Of a DNA stretch of 64,000 bases, positions 1 to 12,519 are shown piece after piece. The DNA comes from Hibiscus mutabilis (Eukaryota; Streptophyta; Magnoliopsida; Malvales; Malvaceae), in contig CM033738.1 of the NCBI GenBank assembly GCA_019671005.1, positions 11,558,202-11,622,201 of the forward strand, in the 5' to 3' direction. Under the pieces are notes generated by a model. It saw only the letters and a program-made list of their open reading frames with translations, had not been told where the DNA came from and made no database searches. The position numbers and the translations under genes were made by a program. Numbering within the stretch: the stretch's first letter is position 1; every line of letters starts with the position of its first letter.

Positions 1-490
1 CCCATAATACCTCTGGGCAAAAATGAGGGAGATAAGAACAATGGTTTGATTGTTACCCCCCACTTAACCGGTTTCCCTCTCCACATGTTTATCCCCTAAG
101 GTGACATGTAAGTAAGCTCTTTCATTATTAATTATTTTACATGCAAACTACATACTTCCAATATATATTCGATTTCACCCCTTTCAAAATTAGCTAGCCT
201 TCTTTTAAACTTTCGATTTTGGTCCCTAATTCCCTCTATTGTTTCCATGTAGACATCTCCACTTAATCTAACATATGTAAAGACCACTCTCCAATATTTT
301 CTTATCATGCATTCCCACAAATCCTACTTCATTAATTTTGGTACTTTAACATTGGTCATCCTTTCTTTTTTTTCTTTCAATTTAATCTTGGACCCTTAAT
401 TAAATCTAGGTTTATACACACATATAATATATATATATATATATCAAATTTATTATATCAAAGGACCATTTCAAATAAAACAATAAATTA
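1..490. other. AT-rich intergenic DNA
   Basis: No gene or recognisable element seen. A short TA microsatellite lies near 420-445. The only open frame is a 62-codon minus-strand run with no family resemblance. Confidence 0.5.
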
Positions 491-1283
491 TCGAATATAG
501 TTGACCCGGTTTTAGGGGTATTACACGGTTTGGGGCCAGAGGGCTTCATATCGTGCTTGTCGCGAAAGTCAGGGGTTGGCTACTAGCATTCGCTAGGCCC
601 TGCAGGATACGATAATCGATACACGTGTTGCCTGACGGATCATGAAACGACGCTTCCGAGTTAAGTCTTAGGATAAAGGGCGTGCTAAAGGCTGACTTGT
701 CTGGGATGAGTTCCTTTCAAGTGTCGTACGGCATGCCTAGACGGCATGGACCAGCTATAACGGGGAGCACCCTAAGCGACCGCTCAGGCCCCCAACCAGC
801 CTAGGGCCCCCAGTTAGTTTAGGGCCCCTAAAATTTTATTATCCATATTTTTTATTTTTTATTTATCAAATAAATACATTAATTTAATAGTAAAAATTAA
901 TTCTCTTTCCTAAATAAATTAATTAAGTAATCTAGCAATAAAAATAATGTGTTTGAAATATTAAATTAATTGTTCAAAGTAATGATATATATAAAAATTC
1001 TTTATCCCTTTTCAGTGCCTATTTCTATGCTCAATATTAAAAAATTAAATTCTAAGCCTTACCCTAACTTTTAAATACTAAATCCTAAACTATGCACCCA
1101 ATACCTTAAACCCAATCCTAAATTATAACCTTAAACTGCAACCCTAAACTCTAAACCTAACTTTTTACTGTTGAGGCCTAAATATGGGTAGAGAATTTCT
1201 ATTCGTAATAAGATATGCTTTATTTATATAATGGTCCAATTTTAGTTTTCGTTCAGGGCCCCGAAATCTCCAAGACGACCCTG
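491..1283. repeat. Degenerate transposon relic with GC-rich stretch
   Basis: Bases 500-830 are clearly more GC-rich than the surroundings. The right part ends near 1283 in a GGGGCCC...ACCCTG stretch typical of hAT ends (CAGGGTCG on the other strand). I cannot find the matching left end or a target-site duplication, so the class is a guess. Confidence 0.3.
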
Positions 1284-1640
1284 ATCAACTTTATTCATTT
1301 TCAGTGTGAGAAACTAAGAGTCAAGTTTCACCAATCCCTGTGGAAACGATCTTAATATATAATGTTACTTGTGACGTGTATACTTGCACCGTTTGTGTAG
1401 CACTTAAATCACGCAACATGACCCTTTCTATGTTTCAACACTAAAAAATCAAATTAGAAGTCCTAACCCTAAATTCTAAATCTCAGACCTTAAACCTTAA
1501 ATCCTAAAAGTACACCCTACCTATATTCTTTAAACTCTAATCCTAAACCCTAGCCATAACCCTAAATCTTAAACCTAAACTTTTAATGCGGACATAAATA
1601 GGGGCACTGAAAAATGACAGAAGATTTCTATTCATTATCA
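1010..1640. repeat. Two copies of a telomere-like repeat module
   Basis: Copy 1 (about 1010-1200) and copy 2 (about 1420-1640) share a border resembling 'cactgaaaa...gaatttctattc' and an interior of degenerate CCCTAAA/CCTAAAC heptamers interrupted by AT-rich spacers. They resemble each other more than random interstitial telomere repeats would, which suggests copies of one small inverted-repeat element. No clean TSD was found. Confidence 0.4.
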
Positions 1641-1739
1641 ATTTTTTTGCTAGCGTTAAAATATTAGATAGGAAAATAAATTGATATATATAGGTAATTA
1701 TTTCATACACAAGCGCTTGTGGAAACTTTGTTTATACAA

Positions 1740-1965
1740 ATTCCTTAGTTTTAGGGTTTAAGAATTTTGTTTAGGGTTTAAGTATAGTTGTTTTGAATTT
1801 AGGGGTTACTTATAGAATTTTGGGTTTAAGGTTCAAATTTAGGGTTTATTGGTTAAAACTTAAATCCCTAACCATATTACCCTAAACCTTAAATTCTAAA
1901 TTCCTACTCTAAAACCACTAAACTATAAACCATAAACTAAAACTCTAAACCCTAAAATTAGCATA
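1740..1965. repeat. Inverted telomere-like array
   Basis: The left half reads TTTAGGG-type heptamers and the right half reads CCCTAAA-type heptamers, so the segment can fold back on itself. It is one of several places in the window with telomere-like repeats far from any chromosome end. Confidence 0.45.
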
Positions 1966-2500
1966 CTTGTAGAAACAAAAAAATTCTACAACCTATATAT
2001 AGAATAATAATCCTCTATATATATTTGCGCGAGGGCGCGCGCGAACAAATAAATTAAATAAATGTGGGACTTAAATTTGGTGAGTTGATTATATGTTATT
2101 TGTCAAATATTCTTCTATATTTTATATACGACTAAACTATCTAAATATTTATATATATAAACAATGTGGATCTTGTATTCTTTTTATTTATGAATAGAAA
2201 TGAAATTTCAAAAAAAAATGAAATGAATGGATTTCTTTAGTTTTCTGAAATAATGTCAAGGGAGAAAGCAATGTGTGTGCTTAGTACTTCAATTTAGAAA
2301 CTTCAAAATTAATTAATAAAATTTGAGAATATATATTTTTATCTTTCATAATAAACATTTTTTTTGAAAAATAAAGATAAAGTTGACATTGTACCTATTG
2401 TATTAAAGGGATCAGAATAGTATAACTTTGCTTAATTTGTCTTCAAAATAATTTTTTTCTTACTTTTTAATGTTATATATCATCTTGTAGTGACTATTTT

Positions 2501-3430
2501 ATTTGAAAAACGAAAAGGGGTTTCTCGTTTTTTATAAAAATTTAATTTAAAATTGAAATTTTGTAAAACTCATTTTTCATAAAATTTGGAGTTGCCACCG
2601 ATTATTTTAAAAGGGTAGACTAGACACCGAAAAAATAAAAAAAAATTGGGTCCGGTAGTTGGTTACGTATGGGGAAGGATTAACACCCCAAAACGCCCAA
2701 AATTGGTACCTAAAGGTTCGCATCGTATTTATTAAGGAAAATAAAAATTTGAGTTAATTTAAATTTTAATTCCTAAAATGCATGTATGCATGGCAATTTT
2801 AAATATGTCTCTATATTCACGGCAGTCAAAGGAGATGACACCCAGAGACCGGGATGCCACTCTCAGTAGAATACCAGAACAATAAGGCCTAATACTATAT
2901 GTAACAGGAATATGCATGATTAATTATTTCGAAACAAAAACTATAACAACATATAAATGAATCATAAAACAACATTTAAGGTATAGGCATGAACATATAC
3001 AACACTATTTAATACAATGTATTATTATATAACATACTAATGTAATTATAAACATATCATATATAATATAATAATATAATTATAATATACAATAATATAA
3101 CATAATGATAATAATATGCATTAGGGATTAAAAAAGAAAAACAGATTAGGGGAGCCAAATTGAAAGTAATTAAAGGACCGAATTAAAAAAAACTCTAAAA
3201 TTACTAGGGACTGCAGAGATGATTATACCATGCGAAAGGGCAGGATTGCAAACATTTTTTAGGCAGAAGGACTTGTACTATTATTTTCCCATTTTTATTT
3301 AGTCTGATCGGACCAAATTGAAACAAAAGAGGACCATATTAAAATCTGGAAAAAACTAACAGGGACCAGTGGCGTGGTTAAACCAAGGGACAGGGCAGAA
3401 ACAAAAGCTAGTTTGGGCTGAGGGGTTTAT
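2501..3430. repeat. Fragment of a dispersed LTR-type repeat
   Basis: Bases 2585-2720 share 'gttacgtatggggaaggat' and 'cccaaaattggtacct' with 18800-18860, with similar spacing, so the same repeat occurs twice. The stretch to 3430 (phrases such as 'gaccaaattgaaacaaaag') looks like its continuation. No LTR boundary or TSD is visible. Confidence 0.45.
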
Positions 3431-3525
3431 TAAGTAATTAAGTAATATTAATTTTTTTAAGGGTTTATTAAGTAATATTATTTTTTAAAAAATTTTGAAT
3501 TCTTTACTTCTAATTATAAAAAATA

Positions 3526-3971
3526 GGTAAAGTACACAAACAGTCACTAAACTATCCCACATAATACAAAATAGTCATCAAACTTTTAAAAGTTACATAA
3601 TGAGCATTAAACTTTAATTTTTGTTACAAAATAGTCATTAAACTGTTAACTGTTACTAACTGGGTGACATGGCAGTAACGCAATTTTGTATAATAACACA
3701 TTTAATCCTCAATATTTACACATTCAATCAATTTATACATTAAGAATGAGGATTAAATTAAGACTAAATTGATTGAATATGTAAATATAGAGGATTAAAT
3801 GTGTTATTATTCAAATTTTATAACTGTCACATCATTCAATAAACGACGATTAATGGCTCAGTGACCATTTAAAACAAAAACTAAAATTTAATGCTCATTA
3901 TATAACTTTTGAAAGTTTAATGACCATTTTATATTTTTGGGATAGTTCAGTGACCATTTGTATATTTTACC
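3526..3971. mobile_element. Mutator-type MITE, 446 bp
   Basis: The element begins GGTAAAGTAC and ends in its complement (...TATTTTACC). The two arms are complementary for most of their length. It is flanked by a perfect 9-bp duplication, taaaaaata, at 3517-3525 and 3972-3980, the length typical of Mutator-like elements. Same family as 40485-40882 and the outer element at 44999-46742. Confidence 0.85.
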
Positions 3972-3980
3972 TAAAAAATA

Positions 3981-4706
3981 ACTTGGTAGGTCCAATTACT
4001 TGAAAGGTCGGCAAAAACGGGGGGGAAAACAAAATAAAGGAATGAAATTGACATTCATAGACTTCTTACACTCTTTTTCGCACATACAACCAAATTCATT
4101 GGTTATGGCCGTACAGAAATTGTTGGTAGGACTGAACTTTCAACTAGGCTATAAAGCAATTGCAATGATTTAATATGAGTTTTGAAAAATAATTTTGGTC
4201 ACACCCACCTTATTTTTTCAGTTTAAATAAAATTTCGAGTTCAAATTTTTTAAAATGAATATGATCAGGGATGAACCTAAAGGGGCTGGAGGATCATTCG
4301 TCCCCCTAAAAATTTAAGTCATATATAATTTAAAAAAAAATAGAAATTTTTTATGTATTTTTTATTAAAATTCTATTTTCGCTCCCTTAAAATTTTATAG
4401 GTTCGCTCCTAATAGAAAAAACTTGCGCTTGTCCTTGAATACAACAACGTTGAATGTTTGATGAGAAAGTTTTATCATCTTGTGATCCTATACGGCTCGA
4501 TAGGATTACTCTTTAAATAAAAGGTTTTGATACATTACAAAAATTTTAAAAATAGTAACAACAACAAGAATGCTTGATCAACTGTTATTCAAACACGCTT
4601 GAGTAAATTCTTAGATTATTTACCCAAGAAACAAATTCAATCTCAACTCTATCACTTTGCATATTTAAATATCTCCGCCTTCACTGTGAAAATCACAGTG
4701 CCCGCC
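3981..4706. other. Intergenic DNA downstream of the laccase gene
   Basis: AT-rich and non-coding. Bases 4266-4415 contain a small fold-back (AACCTAAAGGGGC... to ...TATAGGTTCGCTCC) that may be a decayed hAT MITE. The stretch next to 4706 must hold the laccase 3' UTR. Confidence 0.4.
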
Positions 4707-6706
4707 TTAACATTTCGGATAATCACTCGGAGGTGGAAGAAGTGACTGATTAGGCCCTTTTCCATTGTCTACCAAGAATGCCATCTTCAATCCCCATGTC
4801 GTATGGACTTCTAAATGGCAATGCATGAACCAAACTCCTGAACATTTTGGAAACAAATCAGCGAATTTAGAGTATACAAAAGCATGGGAAAAAAAATTTG
4901 TGATTTCATTGGAACATTGTTCTTTACCTGGGTTATCTGCACGGAATCTGATTGCTACCCACCCACCAGATGGTACACCAATCGTGTTCCTCTCGACGGG
5001 ATCCACGAGATTGAAGTTCCGAGGATCGGTCTTCGGATTATAGTTTCCGAGTCCCCTACCGATGGCAAAGAAATTGAATCCATGCAAGTGGATGGGGTGG
5101 TTCTCAGGGGCTAGGATCCCGGTATCTTGCAGAACAAGTTGCACGGTCGAGTTGTAAGCCAGTCTGTAGACTTTTGTTCCATTTGTGGTCTGTAAAGTAC
5201 TTGGTGGAGTTCCGGTGTAGTTGAACACGTGTGGCGGGTTACCGGGGAAATCAGTGGTGAAAACCCCACTGACGTTGAAGAAATGTGCTTGAAGTAAGGC
5301 TGTAGTAGGCATAACGAATGTCACGTTGTTAATAGAAGCTACCGCCCGACTGCCGTTACCGGCTTTGCAAGTCGGACAGGGGTTGATCCCGAGTCCGACG
5401 GTGAAGAAAAGATTGTGATCGATGGTTTGCGGGACTAAGGCAGGGTATTTGTTGGAGTTGAGGGAACGGAGAGAGTTTATAAAGTTGTTGGCAATTGGTG
5501 TGGCGTTTTGCGGTGGTGGGGTAGTGAGAGTAGTGCCGGTGTTGGCGAGTGTGCCCGAGTATTGCAAGGTTGCTGTTGCGGTCAAGTTGTCGACTGCAAT
5601 AGGAGAGTCCATAAAAGGGGAGGCTGCAACCATGTATTTTCCGGAGTTTTGATCGGCTGAGACAAGGACATTGGTGGTTTGGCCCGGGGCAATTACGATC
5701 GTATCGGTTTTGAATGGTTTAACATATGTAGCATCGACTTCAACGACACTGAGCTTGTGACCAGCAATCTTGAAAAAGAGCTCTTCATTGAGTGCAGCAT
5801 TGATGAGACGTAGCATATAAGTCTTTCCATTTTCAACTGGCAATGTGAAGCCTCCTGGATATGATTGGAACAGGGTTTCATATCAGAGATCATAGTTTTA
5901 ATCTAAGTTTTCGGAAATAGGGAAAAAGGAAAAGGGAAGTACCCTGGGAAGGACAATTGGGGATTGGCCCAGGATGGCCGTTTATGGTGTGAGCGTCCGA
6001 GACATTCGGTGCCAATCCAGACTTGAGTGCTTCATTGATGACAGCTTCAGTATCGGATTTCCACCACTCACCTAGAACAACAACAACTTCATCGTCCGGT
6101 TTTGGGAACGGATAAGGCACATCACGCTTAGGCAAGATAACAATGGCACCATGGACCGTGGACCTTAGCCATAGAATATGCGCATGCCATAACAATGTGC
6201 CTCTTTGTCCTTTGATGGTAAAGTTATACACATAGCTTTGCCCTGTCTGGATTGGACATTGTGTAATATATGCCGGACCATCTGCCCAACCTGTTCGAAG
6301 TTGCCTTATACCATGCCTGCACAATCAAGTGAACAACAAATGAACAAATAGTCCATACACATTGTTTAATTCATGAATTGTGATCATTCGGGTCCTCACC
6401 AATGTATAGAAACATTGTAATTGACATGGTTAACCACTTTGACAAGTACCGTATCGTCCTCTCGGGTGTATAAAGTCGGCCCCGGGAACTCGCCATTGAC
6501 AGTCACAATGGGTTTGCTCGAACATAATCTAGTTGTATTCTTCATTACCACCTGCGCATTATACGTAAATACGAATTTTCAGTCTAGTGGATGGGTCGAA
6601 AATCAAACAATGTACTTACATTAAACTTGTAGTGTCGGACAGCAGAGTCGACAAAAACAGGAAACAAGAGCGCGACATGAACTAAAATCTGAACCCAAGT
6701 GTTCAT
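4707..6706 (-). CDS. LAC4: Laccase, LAC4/IRX12 type (multicopper oxidase), intact five-exon gene
   Basis: Secreted blue copper oxidase. In this clade it oxidises monolignols in the cell wall during lignin polymerisation. Exons on the minus strand are 6706-6620, 6551-6400, 6316-5943, 5854-4928 and 4837-4707, all with GT-AG borders. They join in frame to 556 aa, the usual laccase length. Residues 1-24 form a hydrophobic signal peptide, followed by RHYKFNVVMKN. All four copper motifs are present: HWHG at 79-82, WHAH at 123-126, HPIHLHG at 457-463 and HCHLEVH at 519-525. Many NxS/T sites fit a glycoprotein. The remembered Arabidopsis LAC4 is the closest match, so LAC4/10/16 clade is secure and the exact orthologue less so. 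Two oddities: exon 3 (374 nt) equals the usual 245 + 129 nt exons fused, and the last intron (90 bp) has no in-frame stop. Confidence 0.95.
5785..5805 (-). promoter_or_regulatory. miR397 target site in laccase mRNA
   Basis: The plus strand reads as miR397 with one change, at miRNA position 15 (G to A). The laccase mRNA would therefore pair over 21 nt with a single G:U wobble. The site encodes the conserved INAALNE segment in exon 4. Conserved miR397 represses lignin laccases in other plants, so post-transcriptional control is likely here. Confidence 0.8.
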
Positions 6707-6882
6707 TTTCTCTCCTTTTCTGTTCCCTTTCTTTTCCGCCCTTCGCGCTTGACTTGTTTTTCTTTTGTTATTTGATTAATCACTCGGTTCACCTGTGGCT
6801 TGTTGCAGTCACGTATGGCTCGGCAACACACAGGATTTTAAAGGGTGATAGAGAGCAATTGCTGCCATGTCGTTTTTGTTTG

Positions 6883-6889
6883 GTTAGGT
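6883..6889 (-). promoter_or_regulatory. AC-III (MYB) element upstream of laccase
   Basis: The minus strand reads ACCTAAC, followed by CAAAC, 177 bp upstream of the laccase ATG. AC elements are bound by lignin and secondary-wall MYB factors. A single 7-mer can occur by chance, so position and gene identity are the main support. Confidence 0.45.
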
Positions 6890-7832
6890 GGATGAATATG
6901 TATATATCCTCTAGAAACAAAGGAATTGTTGAGAAATGCTATGATTCTACCCATGATTTCTTGCATTTCACATAAAGTTATTTTTAGGACCAAATCATAA
7001 GTGGAAGTTAAGCTATTAAAATTCTTAATCCCATTGGCCAATTAATTACAAACTTAATCACGAATTCGTACAAAAATCTAAAAAAAATTGGCATTTCCTT
7101 GACATTATTCCATGACCAAATGATGTTGTTGATCAGTCCTTAAACAGATCCAATGTACTTTTTTAATTGAATTATGGGGCTCCTAGATTGAAATATCTAT
7201 TTAGGATTAGACTTGGAATCTAAAGTGTAAAACAAATCATTCAAATCTTGTAACATTTTTCTTAACTAAATTTCTTAGTATAAAAAAAAATTATAACAAT
7301 CTTAGTCTATTAATTAATCTGTATTTCTAAATGTAAATGTAAATTATTTGGTTGGTATGTTCAGGGGAGATGATTTTAATACAATTCGGAAGACTTGATA
7401 GTTGAATTTTAATTCACATCATATACAAGTAAAAGTAAGTTTTTTTGTAGGGCTAATTTATCCCAACAACACCATAAGAAGTATTAAATACTAAAATAAA
7501 ATATATTCTTAATTATATATCGAAATAATATTCTTCCAGTGTAATGTACATCAAAGTTCGTTTAACATGCCGTATCTTTTAAAAATACGGTTGACTGAAC
7601 ACGCTTTTGACCTATGTGTCAGTAAAAATATCAGATCAAAATATTATCTTATTGTACTAAGAAAAGATGTGCCCTACAAAACTCGTCTTTAAGGAGATTT
7701 ACAAAGGTGGGGGTTTAAAAAATGTGAACTCCTGCAATTTAAACACAAACCAAAATGTTCAGAAATGTTAGACATCATCTTTGAGTTAAAACATCATAAT
7801 CTATTTAAATTGTTTTTCATCGATTAATTATT
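6890..7832. other. AT-rich intergenic DNA, distal laccase promoter side
   Basis: No coding potential or transposon ends recognised. Confidence 0.4.
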
Positions 7833-7980
7833 CGACGAAACCATCCAATGAGAGAGTTAACAATACAAGTAGGGTGTTACTCAGACATGCCCCTTTTGCT
7901 CGACGAAACCATCCAATGAGAGAGTTAACAATCAAAATTATCATTACGGGCACAAAGGACCACCTAACTATAATATACTC
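7833..7980. repeat. Scrambled duplication at the edge of the LTR element
   Basis: A segment of about 32 bp starting 'cgacgaaaccatccaatg' occurs at 7833-7864 and again at 7900-7931. Between the copies lie LTR-derived phrases ('gggtgttactcagaca', 'gccccttttgctcg') that also occur near 7990-8050. This looks like template-switch filler next to the retrotransposon end. Confidence 0.6.
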
Positions 7981-8616
7981 TGTCACGGACATGCCCTTTT
8001 TGCTCGGTTGGCAAGCCGTGCGGCATTTGAAATGGGTGTTACTCAGACAAGTCAGCATTTCTCATGCCTCATTATCCAAGGAGTTATCTTGGTCTAGCAT
8101 TCTCATGGTCACAATGCGCTAAGGCTTTTAGAGTTTCGAATCCCGCAAGGCCTAGCGATAACTGCACTCCAACCTCGTACTTCAGCCACGAGTGCGATAT
8201 GGGGCCCTATGGCGTCAAATCGTCCCTAGATATTTCTCCCAGGGAGACAGTGTGCCAACCACTAGGCCCAACTGGCCGTACACCTAGGCCCGACATGGGC
8301 CTAGGAGTAGGTCGCTTACACCAAGGAAGCTCGGTCGCTAGCCCAGGCGAGGGAGATGGTGGAGACCTAACACCAGACCACTTCCCCCTAAAGAGCTAAA
8401 TAAACTTACCAGGAATACCGTGAGTAGACGTTGCTTCGTCCCAAATGAGTACACTTTCTGGATAGGGCCTTCATCGTCTTCCCAAAGCATATTAACTTGC
8501 ATCCTTGACTTGGTAGCTCCTCAGGGATGCTCATATCATCGCTCGGTCCACCATTGCTCGATCATGAACGGGCTTGTCAAGGCAGGGTCGCAATACAATA
8601 AGGGATGGCCTTGACA
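7981..8616 (-). repeat. 3' LTR of copy 1 (636 bp)
   Basis: Same length as 13155-13790 and very similar throughout, with scattered single-base differences. Begins TGTCACGGAC and ends GGCCTTGACA on the plus strand. Confidence 0.85.
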
Positions 8617-10048
8617 TTCTCCCACACTTCCTCTATCGATGGCCTCATCGATGTAGTCCAAGAAGGGATGGTTCTCATTGATGTTGACACCAGTTCTTCA
8701 TCACTTGTTGAGCCGATATGGACACATGTGGTAGTACATCTTCGATTCGTGCTCGATTTGATATGTTTTTCTTGTCCCGCCATTTGATCATTCAAGCACC
8801 TAATTCAAGCCTCGATCATGGGTTATTTCTATCTCATTTTTGACTATGTTATACATCCGTAACCATCTAGACCAACCACAGACTCTTTATGACCCAGTTC
8901 CACTCCTATCATGTTGAGTTTTAGATCATACTCCCTCACTTTTACTCCAATTGTGGCTCGAGCAAAAGACAAGTAACAAACCATTGATCCACTCGAACCA
9001 GTGCCTTGTAGTTTCTTTGTGCTCCACGATCTGCCCATTAACCTACACAAATACAAAAGTAATATACCTAGCCATGAGCAAACGTGTTATGACTCGTCAC
9101 TTAATGGCTTGCTCCTCGGCATTACGCACCTTCGCCAACTTTGCCTCATCTCGTGCCGGGACCTCCGAAGTACTGAATGTGTCATCATACATATATCATC
9201 AATATTAACCCAAGTTTGCCAGTACATGCTCGTGTTGCACTTGGTTGCTTAATAATGCAAAGATGATCTCTAGTTGCCAACACCGTATAGAATTGCACTT
9301 GCCTTTTTGTTCTCCTCAATACATCATGTATTATAAGATATACAAGCAATTTTATTAATGAAAACATATTCACACAAGTCTCGTATGATACCTGGTTGGC
9401 ACACATTGCCTTATGCTACCACCAATCATGGTATGCCTTTGTATGTATACCTCAGGCGTTTTGACTATTTGAGAACGCAGTCAATACGACAAGCTAATAT
9501 CATGCACTCATGAGGTTTTCTTCTTACTCAATTATACCTGCACCATTTGCCAAGTGAATGCACACCAATATTCTCTCGAACAACCTTGCCCTTGTTCCAG
9601 TAGCAAATAGATGGTCATATGCCCTTACTAGAACTTCTCAATGGTTTCCCATGACCCTTGTAATAGCCAATCAAGTTGCCCTCTTATTTCGTTTCTCCTT
9701 CACTCCCTTTGTAACAGACAGAACTGTTGATTAAGCACAAAAGTATACATTGGATCTCTTGGCACACATGGCCTATACTTCATGGGTAGGTTAGTTTCCC
9801 CCATCTACTGATGTCTTCCCAATTATCCACTTACTAGAAAAGTTCATCTTGTTATCACGCCAACAAAAGAACCTGTATTAGCACCCCACAAACATCATAT
9901 CAACATTAATCTCGTGTTGTGGACTTCAAAATGATATCTCACTTGTGCCCTCTACGTGTGACTTAGGTTTCCGCAGGATACCAAACTCTTCCCCATATGC
10001 CCACGACATCTAGTCAGTAAAGTATTCTCATGTAGGATTAAGGCCTCT

Positions 10049-10549
10049 TTATTCTCTTACATAATCTCGAATAGAACTTGTATTTGCTAAATCCCTTAGC
10101 TTCTTCTGAGCATTATAGTCTACATTTTCGGGAAAGAATGAGCTCATTAACTCTTCCTTTAGCTCTTCCCATATCTTGATAGAACAAACACCATTAATAA
10201 ACTTAGACCGCCACCACAACTTGGCGTCCCCTATTAGATACACCGAGGCCACCGAGACCTTGTCTTTATCTGTTTTAGTATACGTATACCGAAAATAATG
10301 CTCGACGTCAAACAAGAAATTTTCAAGCTCCTTAGCATCTCTGTTCCCTTCATACCGCTGAGGTTCTGAAACCCTAGTCCTCGGACTCTTATCTGCTGTC
10401 ATCAAATTGCCCATAGCTATCTGTATCAAGTTAACCTGAGTCTTGATCTCATATAGTTCGAACTTTATATGACTTAATGCTTCTTTGCCCTTATTACCAA
10501 AATCTTTGATAGCTTGGTCAACTCTTGATGTGTTTCCTCTATTGCTCAA
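10049..10549 (-). pseudogene. Retrotransposon gag fragment (copy 1)
   Basis: A 166-codon frame shows the plant retrotransposon gag core: PEPQRYEG-like (here SEPQRYEG), ENFLFDVEHYF, GDAKLWWRSKF, WEELKEELMSSFFPENVDYN and KLRDL. It stops soon after DYVRE, short of a full gag, and no zinc knuckle follows in frame. The same core occurs at 26875-27450. Confidence 0.8.
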
Positions 10550-12519
10550 AGCCGATCATTTGATGTCATAGCTCTTATGGTAGCTACTACGGCCTCAAGT
10601 TACTTAGACCGACTAGGATCTATCGACCCACCACCCTGTGTTGACGTCCTAGCACCGGGGTGTGTTCTCTCTCTAGGGAGCAATACTCGTTCCACGTTTT
10701 CGCGTTTGTCACCATTTCTGTCGACACACACAGAATCATTGTGCTTGCACAAACATCATCTTTTACAAACGGGTGTGATATTGTACCGTGTCCTTCTTTG
10801 TTACATGAAGCTGACATTTATCTCTTTTGCATACGACCTAGGCTTTTGACACCTGCCAAACCTTCAAACCGTCTTAGTTCTTTAATCGATTGCCCCATAT
10901 CCCTCAAGGAATTAATAGGAATACATGTCTTCATAACACACACAAAGAGAAAACTGACCACGACATTGGTTAGTTCAATTGCATAACAATAAAATGAAAT
11001 GTACCTTACAAGTTTCATAGGACTTTCCCGTATGTCCCCCCACTGCAATTCACTTAACCACCACATTTCTCTTTTTGGGTAACACTGACATATCCGTGGT
11101 AACCAGGTTTTGCTTTCGGTCTCTCGGTCCATACATTAGTTTTGACCTAAACTATGGCTTTATTAGCTCACCCTACCAAATAGCTTGTTGGTAGTAACCC
11201 ATATCACCACTGCCCAAATTGGGGATTTTGTAACACTTGGGTGAAATCTGAATTGTACTTAAACAATCGCCGCATACCCCTCGAACTTGTCTGCCCCACG
11301 CTCACTCTTTAGCTATGCTTGTGAAGGAACTCCTAAGGAGAGCTTTTCTCAGATACACCCACATTACCAAGTTGTACCACCCTTGTGTTTCTCACCTGAA
11401 CGGGTAACTTTACAAATAGCATTCTGCCTTATCATAGTCAGCATCCCCATCAAAGGAAGATTTTCGTGCCAAAATGAGTTTTTTTTCTATCCAAGATAAA
11501 ACGGTATTGACTCACACAACTTTTTTCATCCCAGATTCGCAATCTATTGCCGAAGAATATGGTCAAATCTACCACATCGCAATACAGTCCTTTTTACCTT
11601 AAGACCCAATGTGTCTTAAGAAAATTGCCATTTACGGACAAATTATTAGCTATGGGAAGCATTCCCCTTAGGCTTCTTGATTTCATTTGACAATGTAATA
11701 GATTTTTCCCTCAAGAACCCATGGTGTGTCTACCGTTAAAAGAGTCAACATCAACAGGATAGAGCATACCAATAACTCGTCACTCCCTTTAGACGATTAC
11801 ATTGTACCGAAGTACTCCAACAATAATCTTTTGATTTTATCAACGAGCTAATCTACAACATTGAGGAACATGACTCTGCCACATTGATTCCCCGGACATA
11901 AAGCAACTGTAGAGTTGTCTCAAGTTGTCTCCAACTCTTTCCTTTAGGGTTAGTCTGCGAACCCATGACTATCCATTGTATCAATCTATATCCATCTATA
12001 CACACTTCTCTTTTCCCCTGAAAAAATATAGTTAAGCAACAACCATGCACCACAATGCCAAGATAAACAATATTGCCATTAACTTCCATCAATCAAGAAA
12101 TTATCACATTACCCGATAGCCACCATAGGGAATGACTCTTCTCTCGAGTGGCGCATAAGCATCCTCATATTGCTAGAATTCGTGCCACTGTGCTACGAGG
12201 AATACACACTTTATCATGTCCCATAGACAGCCATCAACGAGCCTTTAAAACAGCCAAAAATATTGCTTGTGTCCCAAATCATGGACAGGTGTAAAGTTCA
12301 ATCTCGTCCACCAAAAGTTCTCGCGCTTCTTTGCGCCTCAACTCGATCACCGTTTTGATTCGCCAACAACAATGCTACACCTGTAACGAACAAATAAGCA
12401 TCACTATGCTCTAATTCACACGCGCCACTACGCTAATGTAACACATCGGCACAACCTTGCCAAGACCCACTATTAGACACCTTTGCACCTTGACTAGGTC
12501 TTGATCAATCAGCATAAGG

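Noticed and set aside
1010..1965. True chromosome-end telomere
   Set aside because: The heptamers are degenerate, change orientation and lie in short modules with repeated borders, not a long uniform array.
4707..5843. Reading the laccase C-terminal region as one uninterrupted exon
   Set aside because: The extra 30 residues before VWFMHCHLEVH are bordered by GTAAAG and TTCAG and are absent from all laccases I know, so they are an intron.
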